From Pseudomonas sp. S09G 359 (GTDB lineage: Bacteria; Pseudomonadota; Gammaproteobacteria; Pseudomonadales; Pseudomonadaceae), in contig NZ_CP025263.1 in NCBI RefSeq assembly GCF_002843605.1, positions 3,935,501-3,999,500 of the forward strand: a stretch of DNA of 64,000 bases, given 5' to 3'. Shown piece by piece: positions 21,931 through 30,560 of this stretch; position 1 is the first letter of the stretch; the number at the start of each line of letters is the position of its first letter. The notes below the pieces were generated by a model. That model did no database searches, was not told where the DNA came from, and was given only the letters and a program-made list of their open reading frames with translations. Position numbers and translations under genes: made by a program.

Positions 21931-22005
21931 CATCGGGGGCAAGCCCCCTCCCACATTTGAAATGTGTTCACAAATCAAAGTGTGGGAGGGGGCTTGCCCC
22001 CGATA
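21931..22005. repeat. REP doublet in reversed order
   Basis: A complement-type core (ATCGGGGGCAAGCCCCCTCCCAC, 21932-21954) precedes a direct-type core (GTGGGAGGGGGCTTGCCCCC, from 21982), so the two point outward rather than inward. The 27 bp between them are not strongly self-complementary. The doublet sits between the PLP-enzyme gene and kdgK. Confidence 0.82.
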
Positions 22006-22018
22006 GGAGCGACGCGGT

Positions 22019-23227
22019 CTAGAAGCAGGTGTGCAGGGACTCAATCACCTGCAACTGCTCATCCACCAGGCAACCGACCTGCCACTTGTCAAAGGTCAGG
22101 CAAGGGTGGGAGGTGCCGAACGAAATGATGTCGCCAATACGCAGCTCGACGCCTGGGGCCACCGTCATGAACGCATGCTGGTCCATCACTGCCGTGACCT
22201 TGCACGCGGTCACATCATCGCCTTCGGCCGGCAAAATCCCGGCACGGTAGCGCTTGAGCGGCACCGGCAAGCCGGCGTCGTAGGCCACGTCACGTTTGCC
22301 CAGGGCGATCACCGCAAAGCCTGGCTCGGGCAACGATTGCACATGGGCCCAGACTTCCAGGGCCGGACGCAGGCCTTCGTTGAGGTCGCTGCGGCGGTCG
22401 AGTACGCAGCATTGCGCCTCTTTGTAGATACCGTGGTCGTGGGCCACATAGCTGCCCGGGCGCAATACGCTGAGGAAACGTCCGGCGGCGTTCTGCTCTT
22501 CAAACGACTCGGCGATCAGGTCATACCAGGCCGAGCCCGAGGCGGTGACGATAGGCTTGGGCAGGTCGAACGAGCCATTGTTCTGCAGGTCGACGGCCAG
22601 GCGCACCAGGCTCGCAGCGAACGCGCGAATACCGCTGATGGCGTGCTCGCCATGGATCACACCTTCATAACCTTCGATACCGGTCAGGGCCAACGCCGGC
22701 TGGGCCTTGATCGCCTTGGCCAGGTCGCGCACTTCCTGCTCGCTGCGGCAACCGCAACGGCCGCCGACCACGCCATATTCGATCATCACGTTCAGGCGCA
22801 GGCCACGGGCGGCGAAAAACAGGCCCAGGTCGGCGACGTTGTCCGGGTGGTCGACCATGCAGTGAAAGTCGAAAGCCTGGTCGGCCAACAGGTCGGCGAT
22901 CAACGCCATATTCGGCGCGCCCACCAATTGGTTGGCCATCAACACACGGCGCACACCACCGGCGTAGGCCGCGCGGGTCTGCACGGCATTGGCCAGGGTG
23001 ATGCCCCAGGCGCCGTGGGCGATCTGGCGCTGGAACAGCGCCGGCATCATGCTGGTTTTGCCATGGGGCGCGAGTTCGGCGCCGCTCTGGCTGACAAAGT
23101 CCTGCATCCAGCGAATATTGTGTTCCAGGGCGTCGCGGTGCAGCACCAGGGCCGGCAGGCTGACGTCGCGGACCAGATGGGCACCGACGGCGGCGGCGCC
23201 CTTTTCAACGGCATTGAGGGCAGACAT
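22019..23227 (-). CDS. Fold-III PLP enzyme (D-amino-acid deaminase/aldolase family; candidate D-glucosaminate dehydratase)
   Basis: This 402-residue protein belongs to the alanine-racemase-like family that includes D-threonine aldolase and D-serine dehydratase. Schiff-base lysine K57 (APHGKTSMMP) and the C-terminal metal motif HPC (H374, C376 in FGTSHPCLTF) are visible. The start at 23225-23227 is preceded by TAGGAG. The IclR gene ends 8 bp upstream. Adjacent RidA and KDG kinase suggest the product is a 2-keto-3-deoxy acid plus ammonia, that is D-glucosaminate dehydratase activity. The family assignment is firm; the substrate is inferred. Confidence 0.85.
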   Translation of the reverse strand: MSALNAVEKGAAAVGAHLVRDVSLPALVLHRDALEHNIRWMQDFVSQSGAELAPHGKTSMMPALFQRQIAHGAWGITLANAVQTRAAYAGGVRRVLMANQLVGAPNMALIADLLADQAFDFHCMVDHPDNVADLGLFFAARGLRLNVMIEYGVVGGRCGCRSEQEVRDLAKAIKAQPALALTGIEGYEGVIHGEHAISGIRAFAASLVRLAVDLQNNGSFDLPKPIVTASGSAWYDLIAESFEEQNAAGRFLSVLRPGSYVAHDHGIYKEAQCCVLDRRSDLNEGLRPALEVWAHVQSLPEPGFAVIALGKRDVAYDAGLPVPLKRYRAGILPAEGDDVTACKVTAVMDQHAFMTVAPGVELRIGDIISFGTSHPCLTFDKWQVGCLVDEQLQVIESLHTCF

Positions 23228-23235
23228 AAAAACTC

Positions 23236-24000
23236 CTATTCGTTGATGCGACGGGCCAGGTTGTTGGCGCTGTCGATCAACACCCGGCGATAGTCGTTGT
23301 AATTTTTGATCGCGTCGGCCCGTGGGGCGACGATGCACAAAGTCGCAATGCTGATGCCCTGCGCGTCCCGCACCGGGGCGGCAAAGCAATGGGTAAAGGT
23401 GTCGGCCACACTGTCGAAGGAAAAGAACCCATCGAGGGTGGCCTGACGGATCTGAGCCAGGAAGGTGTCCAATGGCAGGCGCTGGCCGTCCGGCAGGATA
23501 AAGTCGTCGTGGTCGATCAGATCGATGATCTGCTGGTCGCTCAAGTGCCCCAGCAGCAGGCGCCCGGAGGCCGTCCAAGGGATCGGTGCGTTTTCACCGA
23601 TATCCGAGGAAATACGAAAATGCCGCTCGCCTTCGCGCATCAGCGCCACCGTGTATTTGCGCCCGTTGAGCAAGCACATCTGCGCGGTTTCGTGGGTCTG
23701 GCTGACGATCTCCTGCAGGGCGTGGTCGGCCTCGCGGGTCAGGTCGAAATGACGCAAGTGCGCCTGGCCGAGAAAGTACAGCTGGCGGCCCAGATAGACG
23801 TGACCGTCCTTGCCCACCGTTTCCAGGATGCGTCGTTCAAGCAGCGACGCGACCAATTCGTAGACCGTGGATTTGGGGCTGCCGATGCCGCTGGCGATAT
23901 CATTCGGGCGCAGGGGCTGGCCGATTTCCTTGAGAAAATCGAGGATATCGAACGCACGGTCGAGGCCTTTGGCGCGGCGTTTGATGGTGTCTTCGGTCAT
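23236..24000 (-). CDS. IclR-family transcriptional regulator
   Basis: The 254-residue regulator has an N-terminal winged helix-turn-helix (about residues 8-70, AFDILDFLKEIGQPLRPNDI and SPKSTVYELVASLLERRIL) and a C-terminal IclR effector domain (about 85-250). It is cotranscribed with the PLP-enzyme gene 8 bp downstream. It probably controls the ABC importer operon; a palindrome TTCCG-N6-CGGAA stands before the binding-protein gene. No such site is seen before iclR itself. Confidence 0.93.
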   Translation of the reverse strand: MTEDTIKRRAKGLDRAFDILDFLKEIGQPLRPNDIASGIGSPKSTVYELVASLLERRILETVGKDGHVYLGRQLYFLGQAHLRHFDLTREADHALQEIVSQTHETAQMCLLNGRKYTVALMREGERHFRISSDIGENAPIPWTASGRLLLGHLSDQQIIDLIDHDDFILPDGQRLPLDTFLAQIRQATLDGFFSFDSVADTFTHCFAAPVRDAQGISIATLCIVAPRADAIKNYNDYRRVLIDSANNLARRINE

Positions 24001-24045
24001 GGCAGTTCGGTCCGGTTAAAAGGTGTTGCTATCAACACAGATCCC

Positions 24046-24136
24046 CTGTGGGAGCGGGCTTGCTCGCGAATGCGGTGTGTCAGTGAATGCATCTGCAACT
24101 GATCTACTGCATTCGCGAGCAAGCCCGCTCCCACAT
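24046..24136. repeat. REPIN (GTGGGAGCGGGCTTGCTCGC type)
   Basis: This is an inverted pair of REP cores with a short AT-richer loop, between ridA and the IclR gene. It divides the transport half from the enzymatic half of the catabolic cluster. Confidence 0.9.
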
Positions 24137-24167
24137 TGGGTATGTAGCGATCAATAGATCGCTGCAT

Positions 24168-24557
24168 TTAGCCCTTTTTCTTGTAAGCCACGCAATCAAT
24201 CTCCACCTTGCAGTCCACCATCATGTTGGCCTGCACACAGGCCCGCGCCGGGGCGTGTTCGGGGGTGAAGTATTCGCCGAAGACTTTGTTGAAACTCCAA
24301 AAGTCGCGCGGGTCTTCCAGCCACACGCCAACGCGCACCACGTCTTTGAGCTCGTAGCCGGCTTCTTCGAGGATCGCTACCACGTTGCGCATGGTCTGGC
24401 GTGTTTGCTCGATGATGCCGCCGGTGATGATTTCACCGTCCACCGCCGGCACCTGGCCCGAGACGTAGAGCCAGCCGTCCGCTTCCACCGCGCGGGCGAA
24501 AGGACGCGGCTGACCACCGCCGGCTGTGCTGCCGGCACCGTAACGAGTAATGCTCAT
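24168..24557 (-). CDS. RidA-family enamine/imine deaminase
   Basis: This 129-residue RidA (YjgF/YER057c/UK114) family protein hydrolyses reactive enamine/imine intermediates released by PLP-dependent dehydratases. Typical stretches are WLYVSGQVPAVDGEI and APARACVQANMMVDCKVEID, with the substrate-binding arginine in PAR. The ATG follows AGGAGC. It lies 15 bp after the ABC ATPase gene and close to the fold-III PLP enzyme, whose by-product it may clear. Confidence 0.92.
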   Translation of the reverse strand: MSITRYGAGSTAGGGQPRPFARAVEADGWLYVSGQVPAVDGEIITGGIIEQTRQTMRNVVAILEEAGYELKDVVRVGVWLEDPRDFWSFNKVFGEYFTPEHAPARACVQANMMVDCKVEIDCVAYKKKG

Positions 24558-24572
24558 AAAATGTGCTCCTGA

Positions 24573-25355
24573 TTAAAAACGAATGTTCTTGAGAAATTCC
24601 GCCAGGCGCGGCGATTGCGGGCGTTCGAAGATGTCCTTCGAGGTGCCCTGCTCTTCGATACGCCCCTGGTTCATGAAGACGATCTTGTCCGACACTTCAT
24701 AGGCAAAACGCATTTCGTGGGTGACCAGCAACATGGTCATGCCCTCTTCCGCCAGGCCCTTGATCACGCTGAGCACCTCGCCCACCAACTCTGGGTCGAG
24801 GGCCGAGGTCACTTCGTCGAACAGCATCAGGCTGGGGTTCATCGCAATTGCACGGGCAATCGCCACACGCTGCTGCTGGCCGCCGGACAACTGGCCGGGG
24901 AAGTGATTACGGCGCTCGAGCAAGCCAACGCGGTCCAGCCATTTTTCGGCCAGGGCCACGGCTTCGTCCTTGCCCATCTTCTTGACCTTGAGCAGGCCGA
25001 GGGTGACGTTTTGCAAGGCGGTCAAATGCGGGAACAAGTTGAACTGCTGGAACGCCATGCCAGTCATAGCGCGGTGCTGGGCAATCACGCGCTCGGGGTG
25101 ACGCACACGCTTGCCGGCGATTTCGCTGTAGCCGATGGACTCGCCATCCAGGGTGATCTGCCCACCCTGGAATTCTTCCAGCAGGTTCACGCAGCGCAGC
25201 AGCGTGGTCTTGCCCGAGCCGCTGGAGCCGATCAACGTGACCACGTTGCCGCGCTGCATGGACAGGTCGACGCCCTTCAGCACTTCGACCTGGCCGTACT
25301 GTTTGCGCAAGCCACGAATGTTCAGCAGCGGTTGGGTTGTTTGAGGTTGGTTCAT
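24573..25355 (-). CDS. Amino-acid type ABC transporter ATPase
   Basis: This 260-residue ATPase belongs to the polar amino acid uptake group (GlnQ/HisP). It shows Walker [10 protein letters not shown], signature LSGGQQQR, Walker B LMLFDEV followed by TSALDPE, and the H-loop VTHEM. Its start overlaps the stop of the permease gene by four bases (ATGA). It supplies energy for the importer formed with the two permeases and the binding protein upstream. Confidence 0.94.
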   Translation of the reverse strand: MNQPQTTQPLLNIRGLRKQYGQVEVLKGVDLSMQRGNVVTLIGSSGSGKTTLLRCVNLLEEFQGGQITLDGESIGYSEIAGKRVRHPERVIAQHRAMTGMAFQQFNLFPHLTALQNVTLGLLKVKKMGKDEAVALAEKWLDRVGLLERRNHFPGQLSGGQQQRVAIARAIAMNPSLMLFDEVTSALDPELVGEVLSVIKGLAEEGMTMLLVTHEMRFAYEVSDKIVFMNQGRIEEQGTSKDIFERPQSPRLAEFLKNIRF

Positions 25356-26014
25356 GGCAAGGCCACCCGCTTTTCAATGTAGCGCCCGAATAATTCAATG
25401 GCGTAGTTGATGACAAAGAACAGAAACCCGGCGAACAGATAGAACTCCAGGGTCATGAAGGTTCGTGCAATGACTTGCTGGGTACTCAGCAGCAGCTCGG
25501 CCACACCGATCACCGAGAGCAAGGTCGAGGCCTTGACGATTTCCGTGGAAGAGTTGACCCAGGTCGGCAGGATCTGGCGCAGCGCCTGAGGCAACAGCAC
25601 GTAGCCCAGGGATTGGTAGAACGTCAGGCCAATCGCCTTGCCCGCTTCCAGTTGCCCACGGGGAATGGCTTGCAGCGCGCCGCGTACGATTTCCGAAACG
25701 TGGGAGCCACAGAACAGCGTGAGCCCTACCGCACCGGCCTGGAACGCGGTGATCTGCCAACCGAGCGCCGGCAGCATGTAGAAACACGCCAGCACCAGCA
25801 CAAACACCGGTGTGCCACGGATCAGGTCGACATACAGGCGAAACGGTGCACGCATCCAGAATTTGCCGTAGGTCAGGATCAACCCGGCGACAATACCGAT
25901 CAGGGTGCCAAAGATAATCGCCAGCGCCGACACATACACACTGGCCTGAAAGCCCGCCCAGAGGGTGTCCCGGGCGATCCACAACTCATGCAACCAGCTG
26001 GGGGATTCGTACAT
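25352..26014 (-). CDS. Amino-acid type ABC transporter permease (second)
   Basis: This 220-residue inner-membrane permease is of the HisMQ type, with about five membrane segments and the EAA-like loop [20 protein letters not shown]. It overlaps the ATPase gene by four bases and starts 11 bp after the first permease gene; AAGGAAGG precedes the ATG. Confidence 0.93.
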   Translation of the reverse strand: MYESPSWLHELWIARDTLWAGFQASVYVSALAIIFGTLIGIVAGLILTYGKFWMRAPFRLYVDLIRGTPVFVLVLACFYMLPALGWQITAFQAGAVGLTLFCGSHVSEIVRGALQAIPRGQLEAGKAIGLTFYQSLGYVLLPQALRQILPTWVNSSTEIVKASTLLSVIGVAELLLSTQQVIARTFMTLEFYLFAGFLFFVINYAIELFGRYIEKRVALP

Positions 26015-26025
26015 GGAAACCTTCC

Positions 26026-26688
26026 TTAACGACGGATCGCCAGACGCTGTTCCAGGTAACGGAGCAGCATGGCAATGAGGTAACAGGCAGCCACGTAGAG
26101 CGCGGTCGTGACCAGCCAGGTTTCAATCACCCGGTAGCTTTCGACGTTGATCTTGCGGGCGTAATAGGTCAGCTCCGGCACCGCAATCGCAGCGGCCAGC
26201 GAGGTGTCCTTGAACAGCGAGATAAAGTTGTTCGACAGCGCGGGCAGCACGTTGCGCAGCATCACCGGCACGGTGATGTACGCGCGGATGCGCCACTCAC
26301 CCAAACCGATGGCCAACCCGGCTTCGCGCAGCCCCTTGGGAATATTCAACAGCCCTGCACGGAACACTTCAGTCAGGTAGGCACCGGCATACAACGACAG
26401 GGTGATGATGAACGAGGGGATCTTGTCCAGGCGGATGCCCAGGCTCGGCAAGGCGAAGTAGATCAACAGGATCAATACGAGGATCGGCGTATTGCGTACC
26501 ACCGTCACGTACACCGAGGCGAAGATGCGCAGTGCACGGTGTTTGGACAGCATGGCAAATGCCATCAACATGCCGATGACGCAACCGATGGCGATCGAAA
26601 TCAACGCCAGCGTAAGGCCCAGACCGAGCCCCGCCAGCAAGGTGTCGAAATCGCGCCACACGGCGGCAAAGTTCAACTGATAGTTCAT
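26026..26688 (-). CDS. Amino-acid type ABC transporter permease (first)
   Basis: This 220-residue HisMQ-type permease forms a heterodimer with the next one. It has hydrophobic segments (LGLGLTLALISIAIGCVIGM) and the loop GLREAGLAIGLGEWRIRAYI. The ATG at 26686-26688 is preferred; an in-frame TTG lies two codons upstream. It follows the binding-protein gene by 52 bp. Confidence 0.93.
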   Translation of the reverse strand: MNYQLNFAAVWRDFDTLLAGLGLGLTLALISIAIGCVIGMLMAFAMLSKHRALRIFASVYVTVVRNTPILVLILLIYFALPSLGIRLDKIPSFIITLSLYAGAYLTEVFRAGLLNIPKGLREAGLAIGLGEWRIRAYITVPVMLRNVLPALSNNFISLFKDTSLAAAIAVPELTYYARKINVESYRVIETWLVTTALYVAACYLIAMLLRYLEQRLAIRR

Positions 26689-26740
26689 GGTCAACAGTAC
26701 CTAAAACGGGCGCCGTCAGCGGCGCCCCGGCTTTTACGAA

Positions 26741-27589
26741 TTACTTGAACTCAACAGGAAAGCCGATCGCAGGTTCCGGCAGATCCACGCCGAACCATTG
26801 CTTGAACGAGGCCTTGTAGGTCGGGAACTCCACACCGGTCATGGCTTCATGCAGCGCGGTGTTGACGAAGTTCAGCCAGTCCTGGTCGCCACGCTTGACG
26901 GCGCACGCGTAGGTTTGCGGGCTCCAGGCGTAGCTCGGGCTGCGGTAGCGGCCTGGGTTCTGCACCATCAGGTATTTGACCGAGGACTGGTCGGTGGCGG
27001 CGGCATCGGCGCGGCCAGAGTTCACGGCCTGATACATCAGGTCGACGCTGTCGTACTGGTCGACCTTGGCCTTGGGCAGGGCCTGGTGCACCAGCTCTTC
27101 GGCATACACGTTTTGCAGCACGGCCACGGTCACGCCATCGCCGGCGGCTTGCAGGTCTTCGATCTCTTTGTACTTGCTGTTGTTCGGCAGCAGCAGGCCC
27201 ACGCCTTCGCGGTAGTACGGCAGGGTGAAGGCAACCTGCTGCGCACGGCTGGCGGTGACGGTGATGAACTGGCAACTCATGTCGACCTTGTCGGTCAGCA
27301 GGTTGGGAATCCGTGCGTCGGACGACTGCACCACAAACTCGACCTTGCTCGGGTCGTTGAACAGACCCTTGGCCACGATGCGGCCGATGTCGATATCAAA
27401 CCCCTGCAACTTGCCATCCGCTCCCTGGAAGTGCCACGGCGCATTGGTACTGCCTGTACCCACGATCAGGTGCCCACGCTTGAGCACATCATCGAGCTTG
27501 CTGTCCGCCGCCTGCACGAGGCTGGCGAGGGAAGCCGATGCGGCGAAGAGAAAAACACACGCTTTGAACACGGAAGGTCGGTGATGCAT
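26741..27589 (-). CDS. Amino-acid type ABC transporter periplasmic binding protein
   Basis: The 282-residue solute-binding protein (SBP_bac_3 type) has a signal peptide (VFLFAASASLASLVQAADS, cleavage near residue 28). It then shows the GTGSTNAPWHFQGADGKLQG and GFDIDIGRIVAK ligand-fold stretches. The start at 27587-27589 is preceded by TGGAGTG; a longer open frame upstream crosses the promoter. It is the first gene of the leftward importer-ridA operon. From the neighbours, an amino sugar acid such as D-glucosaminate is a plausible ligand. Confidence 0.92.
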   Translation of the reverse strand: MHHRPSVFKACVFLFAASASLASLVQAADSKLDDVLKRGHLIVGTGSTNAPWHFQGADGKLQGFDIDIGRIVAKGLFNDPSKVEFVVQSSDARIPNLLTDKVDMSCQFITVTASRAQQVAFTLPYYREGVGLLLPNNSKYKEIEDLQAAGDGVTVAVLQNVYAEELVHQALPKAKVDQYDSVDLMYQAVNSGRADAAATDQSSVKYLMVQNPGRYRSPSYAWSPQTYACAVKRGDQDWLNFVNTALHEAMTGVEFPTYKASFKQWFGVDLPEPAIGFPVEFK

Positions 27590-27613
27590 GACAAGCACTC
27601 CAGGAGTTGTGTA

Positions 27614-27629
27614 TTCCGCTATACCGGAA
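27614..27629. promoter_or_regulatory. Candidate IclR operator TTCCG-N6-CGGAA
   Basis: This perfect 5+5 palindrome lies 25 bp upstream of the binding-protein ATG. A second CGGAATA half site at 27645-27651 pairs with TATTCCG at 27612-27618 as a wider inverted repeat. On the minus strand a CATACT sequence at 27633-27638 could serve as the -10, so the palindrome would overlap the transcription start, as expected for a repressor site. That the local IclR protein binds is an inference. Confidence 0.45.
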
Positions 27630-27868
27630 CTTAGTATGTAACAACGGAATAGACAGCAGAAAGTGTGCCACACGCGCTAACAGAAACATATGCCGGAGAT
27701 AAATTCGTTTTAAATCAGATGGATAAATATCTTGAGGCAATAAGGCGTTGCGCCAGCACCTACAATCACGTTGCTACCCAAGGCCCCACGCTGGGGTGAC
27801 AGGCCGGTTTGCACGCACCACCCCGGCGTTACCCCGCACCACGCCAGTGCGCACACACACCCAGCCTC

Positions 27869-27962
27869 CTGTGGCGAGCGGGCTTGCCCGCGTTGGGTCG
27901 CGTAGCGGCCCCAAACATCGGCTCCTGCGCAGTCCAACGCGGGCAAGCCCGTTCGCCACAAA
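27869..27962. repeat. REPIN (third sequence class)
   Basis: GTGGCGAGCGGGCTTGCCCGCGTTGG and its complement GCGGGCAAGCCCGTTCGCCAC enclose about 40 bp. The core differs from the other two classes. It stands in the 446-bp gap between the binding-protein gene and the small secreted-protein gene. Apart from this repeat and the promoter at its left end I see no gene in that gap. Confidence 0.85.
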
Positions 27963-28035
27963 AGCGTGGGGAAGGTTTGGCAGGAGGTTGAGTGTGGGCT
28001 AGCCTTGGCACATTCCTGTCGACAAGGACAGTCCT

Positions 28036-28284
28036 ATGAAATATCGCCTCACCCTGGTTTTACTGGGCCTGCTGGCAGCAAGCAACGCCTCGGCCAGCAA
28101 CGACCGCCGTGAATGCAAAGAAGAATTGCGCAAGCTCAAGGAGGCCTTCAGCACCGACTACACCAGCCAGAATCACCACGGCTATCGTCGGGCCAAGGCC
28201 TCCAGGGACAATGAGGAATACAAGAAGTGTGCGAGCCAGGCGCGCAAGGCGCGCGAACGCGTGGAGCGCGAGGCGCAACTGTGA
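28036..28284 (+). CDS. Small secreted, highly charged protein
   Basis: This 82-residue protein has a signal peptide (LTLVLLGLLAASNASAS, cleavage near residue 21). The short mature part is rich in Lys, Arg and Glu, with two cysteines (RRECKEEL and YKKCASQ) that could form a disulphide. I do not recognise the family. The ATG at 28036 follows AAGGACAG. It is probably periplasmic. Confidence 0.7.
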   Translation: MKYRLTLVLLGLLAASNASASNDRRECKEELRKLKEAFSTDYTSQNHHGYRRAKASRDNEEYKKCASQARKARERVEREAQL

Positions 28285-28353
28285 AGTTTGACAGTAGACG
28301 GGGGCGGCCCAACGACCTAGCGTAAGCGAATGAGCAACAGGGAGGAGCCGCCC

Positions 28354-28674
28354 ATGCAATATGTCAACGCCGTGGTTAACGACAAGGCTGAATTTGAACG
28401 CGAACTGGACACCCCGCTGCCGGTGTTTGTGGTGTTCATATCAACCGGATGCGCCGCCTGCAGTGACGCCATGCCGCGCTTTATCCGTATCAGCGACCGC
28501 TATAAGGACCGGGCCAAAATCCTGATCCTCGACTGTGAGCGCACGCCGGGCCACCCCAGCGTCGAACGCATTCCGACGCTGTTGATCTACAGCAATCAGG
28601 TGCTGCTCGAAATCCTCCCGGGGCTCGCCGAACAGGCGCTCGAGAAAGCCTTCGAGCAGTACACCCAGCAATGA
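28354..28674 (+). CDS. Thioredoxin-like protein
   Basis: This 106-residue thioredoxin-fold protein has the redox motif CAAC (C33, C36 in STGCAACSDAM) and the cis-proline loop ERIPTLLIY. There is no signal peptide, so it is probably cytosolic. A strong GGGAGGAG lies before the ATG at 28354; a longer start at 28330 is less well supported. Its stop directly abuts the stop of the convergent TerC gene. Confidence 0.85.
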   Translation: MQYVNAVVNDKAEFERELDTPLPVFVVFISTGCAACSDAMPRFIRISDRYKDRAKILILDCERTPGHPSVERIPTLLIYSNQVLLEILPGLAEQALEKAFEQYTQQ

Positions 28675-30237
28675 TTACACGGAGTGCATGGGCACCAGGT
28701 GCACCTGCGTCACCCGCCGCTCCTCCACCGCCGCCACCGTCAGGCGCCAGCCCTCATGTTCGAGGCTATCACCCACCACCGGCAGACGGTCAAGCAGGCT
28801 CATGACCAAGCCCGCCAGGGTTTGATAATCCTCGGTCGCGGCAGCCTTGAAGCCGGTGCGCTGGCGCACCAGGTTGAGGTTCAAGGCACCATTGGCGCGG
28901 TAGCCATCGCCCTCTTCAACGATATCCGGCCCCTCTATTTCGCTGGCGTCCGGCAACTCACCGGCGATGGACTCGAGAATGTCGGTCATGCTCAATACCC
29001 CCATGAAATCCCCGAATTCATTGATCACGAAGGCGATATGCGTGGACTCCTGGCGCATCTGCTCCAAGGCATTGAGGATCGAAAAACTCTCCAGCAGGTT
29101 GATCGCCCGGCGCGCCAGGTGCTCCAGGTTCGGCTCGTTACCGGCCAGGTATTCCTTGAGCAGTTCCTTTTTGTGCACAAAGCCCAATGGCTCATCAACA
29201 GCACCGTTGCGGATCAGCGGCAGGCGCGAGTAAGACGAATGCATCAGCTTCAGGCGGATACTGTCGGGGTCGTCCGCCAGATCGATACAGTCAACCTTGG
29301 CACGCGGCGTCATCAAGGTGCGAATCGGTCGTTCGGCCAGTTGCAGCACACCACTGATCATCACGCGCTCGCGCCGGTCGAACAGCGGGCCCTGCGTGGC
29401 ATCCGGCTCACCCAGCAGGTCGGCCACCTCTTCACCCACTTCCTCTACCGCCAGGCTGCGACCGCCGAGCAAACGCATCACCGCATGGGCCGTACGCTCA
29501 CGCACCGGCAGCACACCCTGGGCAGACTTCTTGCGACGGGCCCGGGCAATCTGGTTGAACACTTCGATCAGAATCGAGAAACCAATCGCCGCATACAGGT
29601 AGCCCTTGGGAATATGGAAGCCCAGGCCTTCGGCGGTCAGGGCAAAACCAATCATCATCAGGAAGCCCAGGCACAGCATGATCACCGTGGGGTGGGCATT
29701 GACGAAGCGGGTCAAGGGCTTGCTCGCAACGATCATCAGGCCGATCGACACGATCACCGCGATCATCATCACCGCCAACTCATCGACCATGCCCACCGCA
29801 GTAATCACTGCGTCGAGGGAGAACACTGCGTCGAGCACCACGATCTGCGCCACGATCGGCCAGAACATCGCATACGCCACATTGCCTGAACGCTGCGCGA
29901 CATGGCCTTCCAGGCGCTCATGCAGCTCCATGGTGGCCTTGAACAACAGGAACACACCACCAAACAGCATGATCAGGTCACGCCCGGAGAAGCTCTTGTC
30001 GAACACCTCGAACAGCGGCTGGGTGAGGGTCACCAACCAGGAGATACTCGCCAGCAAGCCCAGGCGCATCAGCAGTGCCAGGGACAAACCGATCAACCGC
30101 GCACGGTCGCGCTGCTCCGGCGGCAGCTTGTCCGCCAGGATCGCAATAAACACCAGGTTGTCGATGCCCAGCACCAGTTCCAGCACAATCAAGGTCAACA
30201 AGCCGAGCCAGGCCGTTGGATCCGCTAACCATTCCAT
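28675..30237 (-). CDS. TerC-family membrane protein with CBS and CorC domains
   Basis: This 520-residue protein has a TerC-type membrane part (about residues 1-230; [20 protein letters not shown] and [18 protein letters not shown] carry the acidic residues typical of the family). A pair of CBS domains (about 300-420) and a C-terminal CorC/HlyC transporter-associated domain (about 430-515) follow. It resembles E. coli YoaE/YegH. A role in metal ion homeostasis is likely by family but not proven for this type. Confidence 0.88.
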   Translation of the reverse strand: MEWLADPTAWLGLLTLIVLELVLGIDNLVFIAILADKLPPEQRDRARLIGLSLALLMRLGLLASISWLVTLTQPLFEVFDKSFSGRDLIMLFGGVFLLFKATMELHERLEGHVAQRSGNVAYAMFWPIVAQIVVLDAVFSLDAVITAVGMVDELAVMMIAVIVSIGLMIVASKPLTRFVNAHPTVIMLCLGFLMMIGFALTAEGLGFHIPKGYLYAAIGFSILIEVFNQIARARRKKSAQGVLPVRERTAHAVMRLLGGRSLAVEEVGEEVADLLGEPDATQGPLFDRRERVMISGVLQLAERPIRTLMTPRAKVDCIDLADDPDSIRLKLMHSSYSRLPLIRNGAVDEPLGFVHKKELLKEYLAGNEPNLEHLARRAINLLESFSILNALEQMRQESTHIAFVINEFGDFMGVLSMTDILESIAGELPDASEIEGPDIVEEGDGYRANGALNLNLVRQRTGFKAAATEDYQTLAGLVMSLLDRLPVVGDSLEHEGWRLTVAAVEERRVTQVHLVPMHSV

Positions 30238-30560
30238 TTATAGAGTCTCTGTATAGATTTCAGAATGCCGGACACGGCAATGCGCGGTCAGTGGACCGGG
30301 ACAAGGTTAGCAGTCGGAATACGGGGTGCTTCAGGGGGAACGGCAACAGCGGATGTCTTGGGGGAAGACGACTGGGAGGCTCCGAGAGGGTGTTCATGCA
30401 AGTCCTGAAATAACAAAAGGACTTGAATCCTACAGGCGAAACATAAATTTCCTACAACGCAAAACTATTACAAGATCTGTATCGCTGAACGACCAAAGCC
30501 TGATCAACACTGTGGGAGGGGCGGTGCCCCTCCCACAAGGGGATTAGCTACATTCTGGAA
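30238..30560. other. Intergenic region between TerC and sohB genes
   Basis: This is a 323-bp gap upstream of the TerC gene and downstream of sohB. Apart from the hairpin at 30511-30537 I see no gene or clear regulatory site; short open frames here lack ribosome sites and homology. Confidence 0.6.
30511..30537. repeat. Compact REP-derived hairpin
   Basis: TGTGGGAGGGGC, a GGT loop and GCCCCTCCCACA form a perfect 12-bp stem. The outer bases match the REP class with GTGGGAGGGG, but the usual inner CTTGC loop is replaced. It lies 23 bp downstream of sohB on the minus strand and could act as its 3' end, although there is no T-run. Confidence 0.6.

Noticed and set aside
27748..28011. Several short frames before the small secreted-protein gene
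   Set aside because: They run through a REPIN, whose palindromic GC-rich sequence keeps several frames open.
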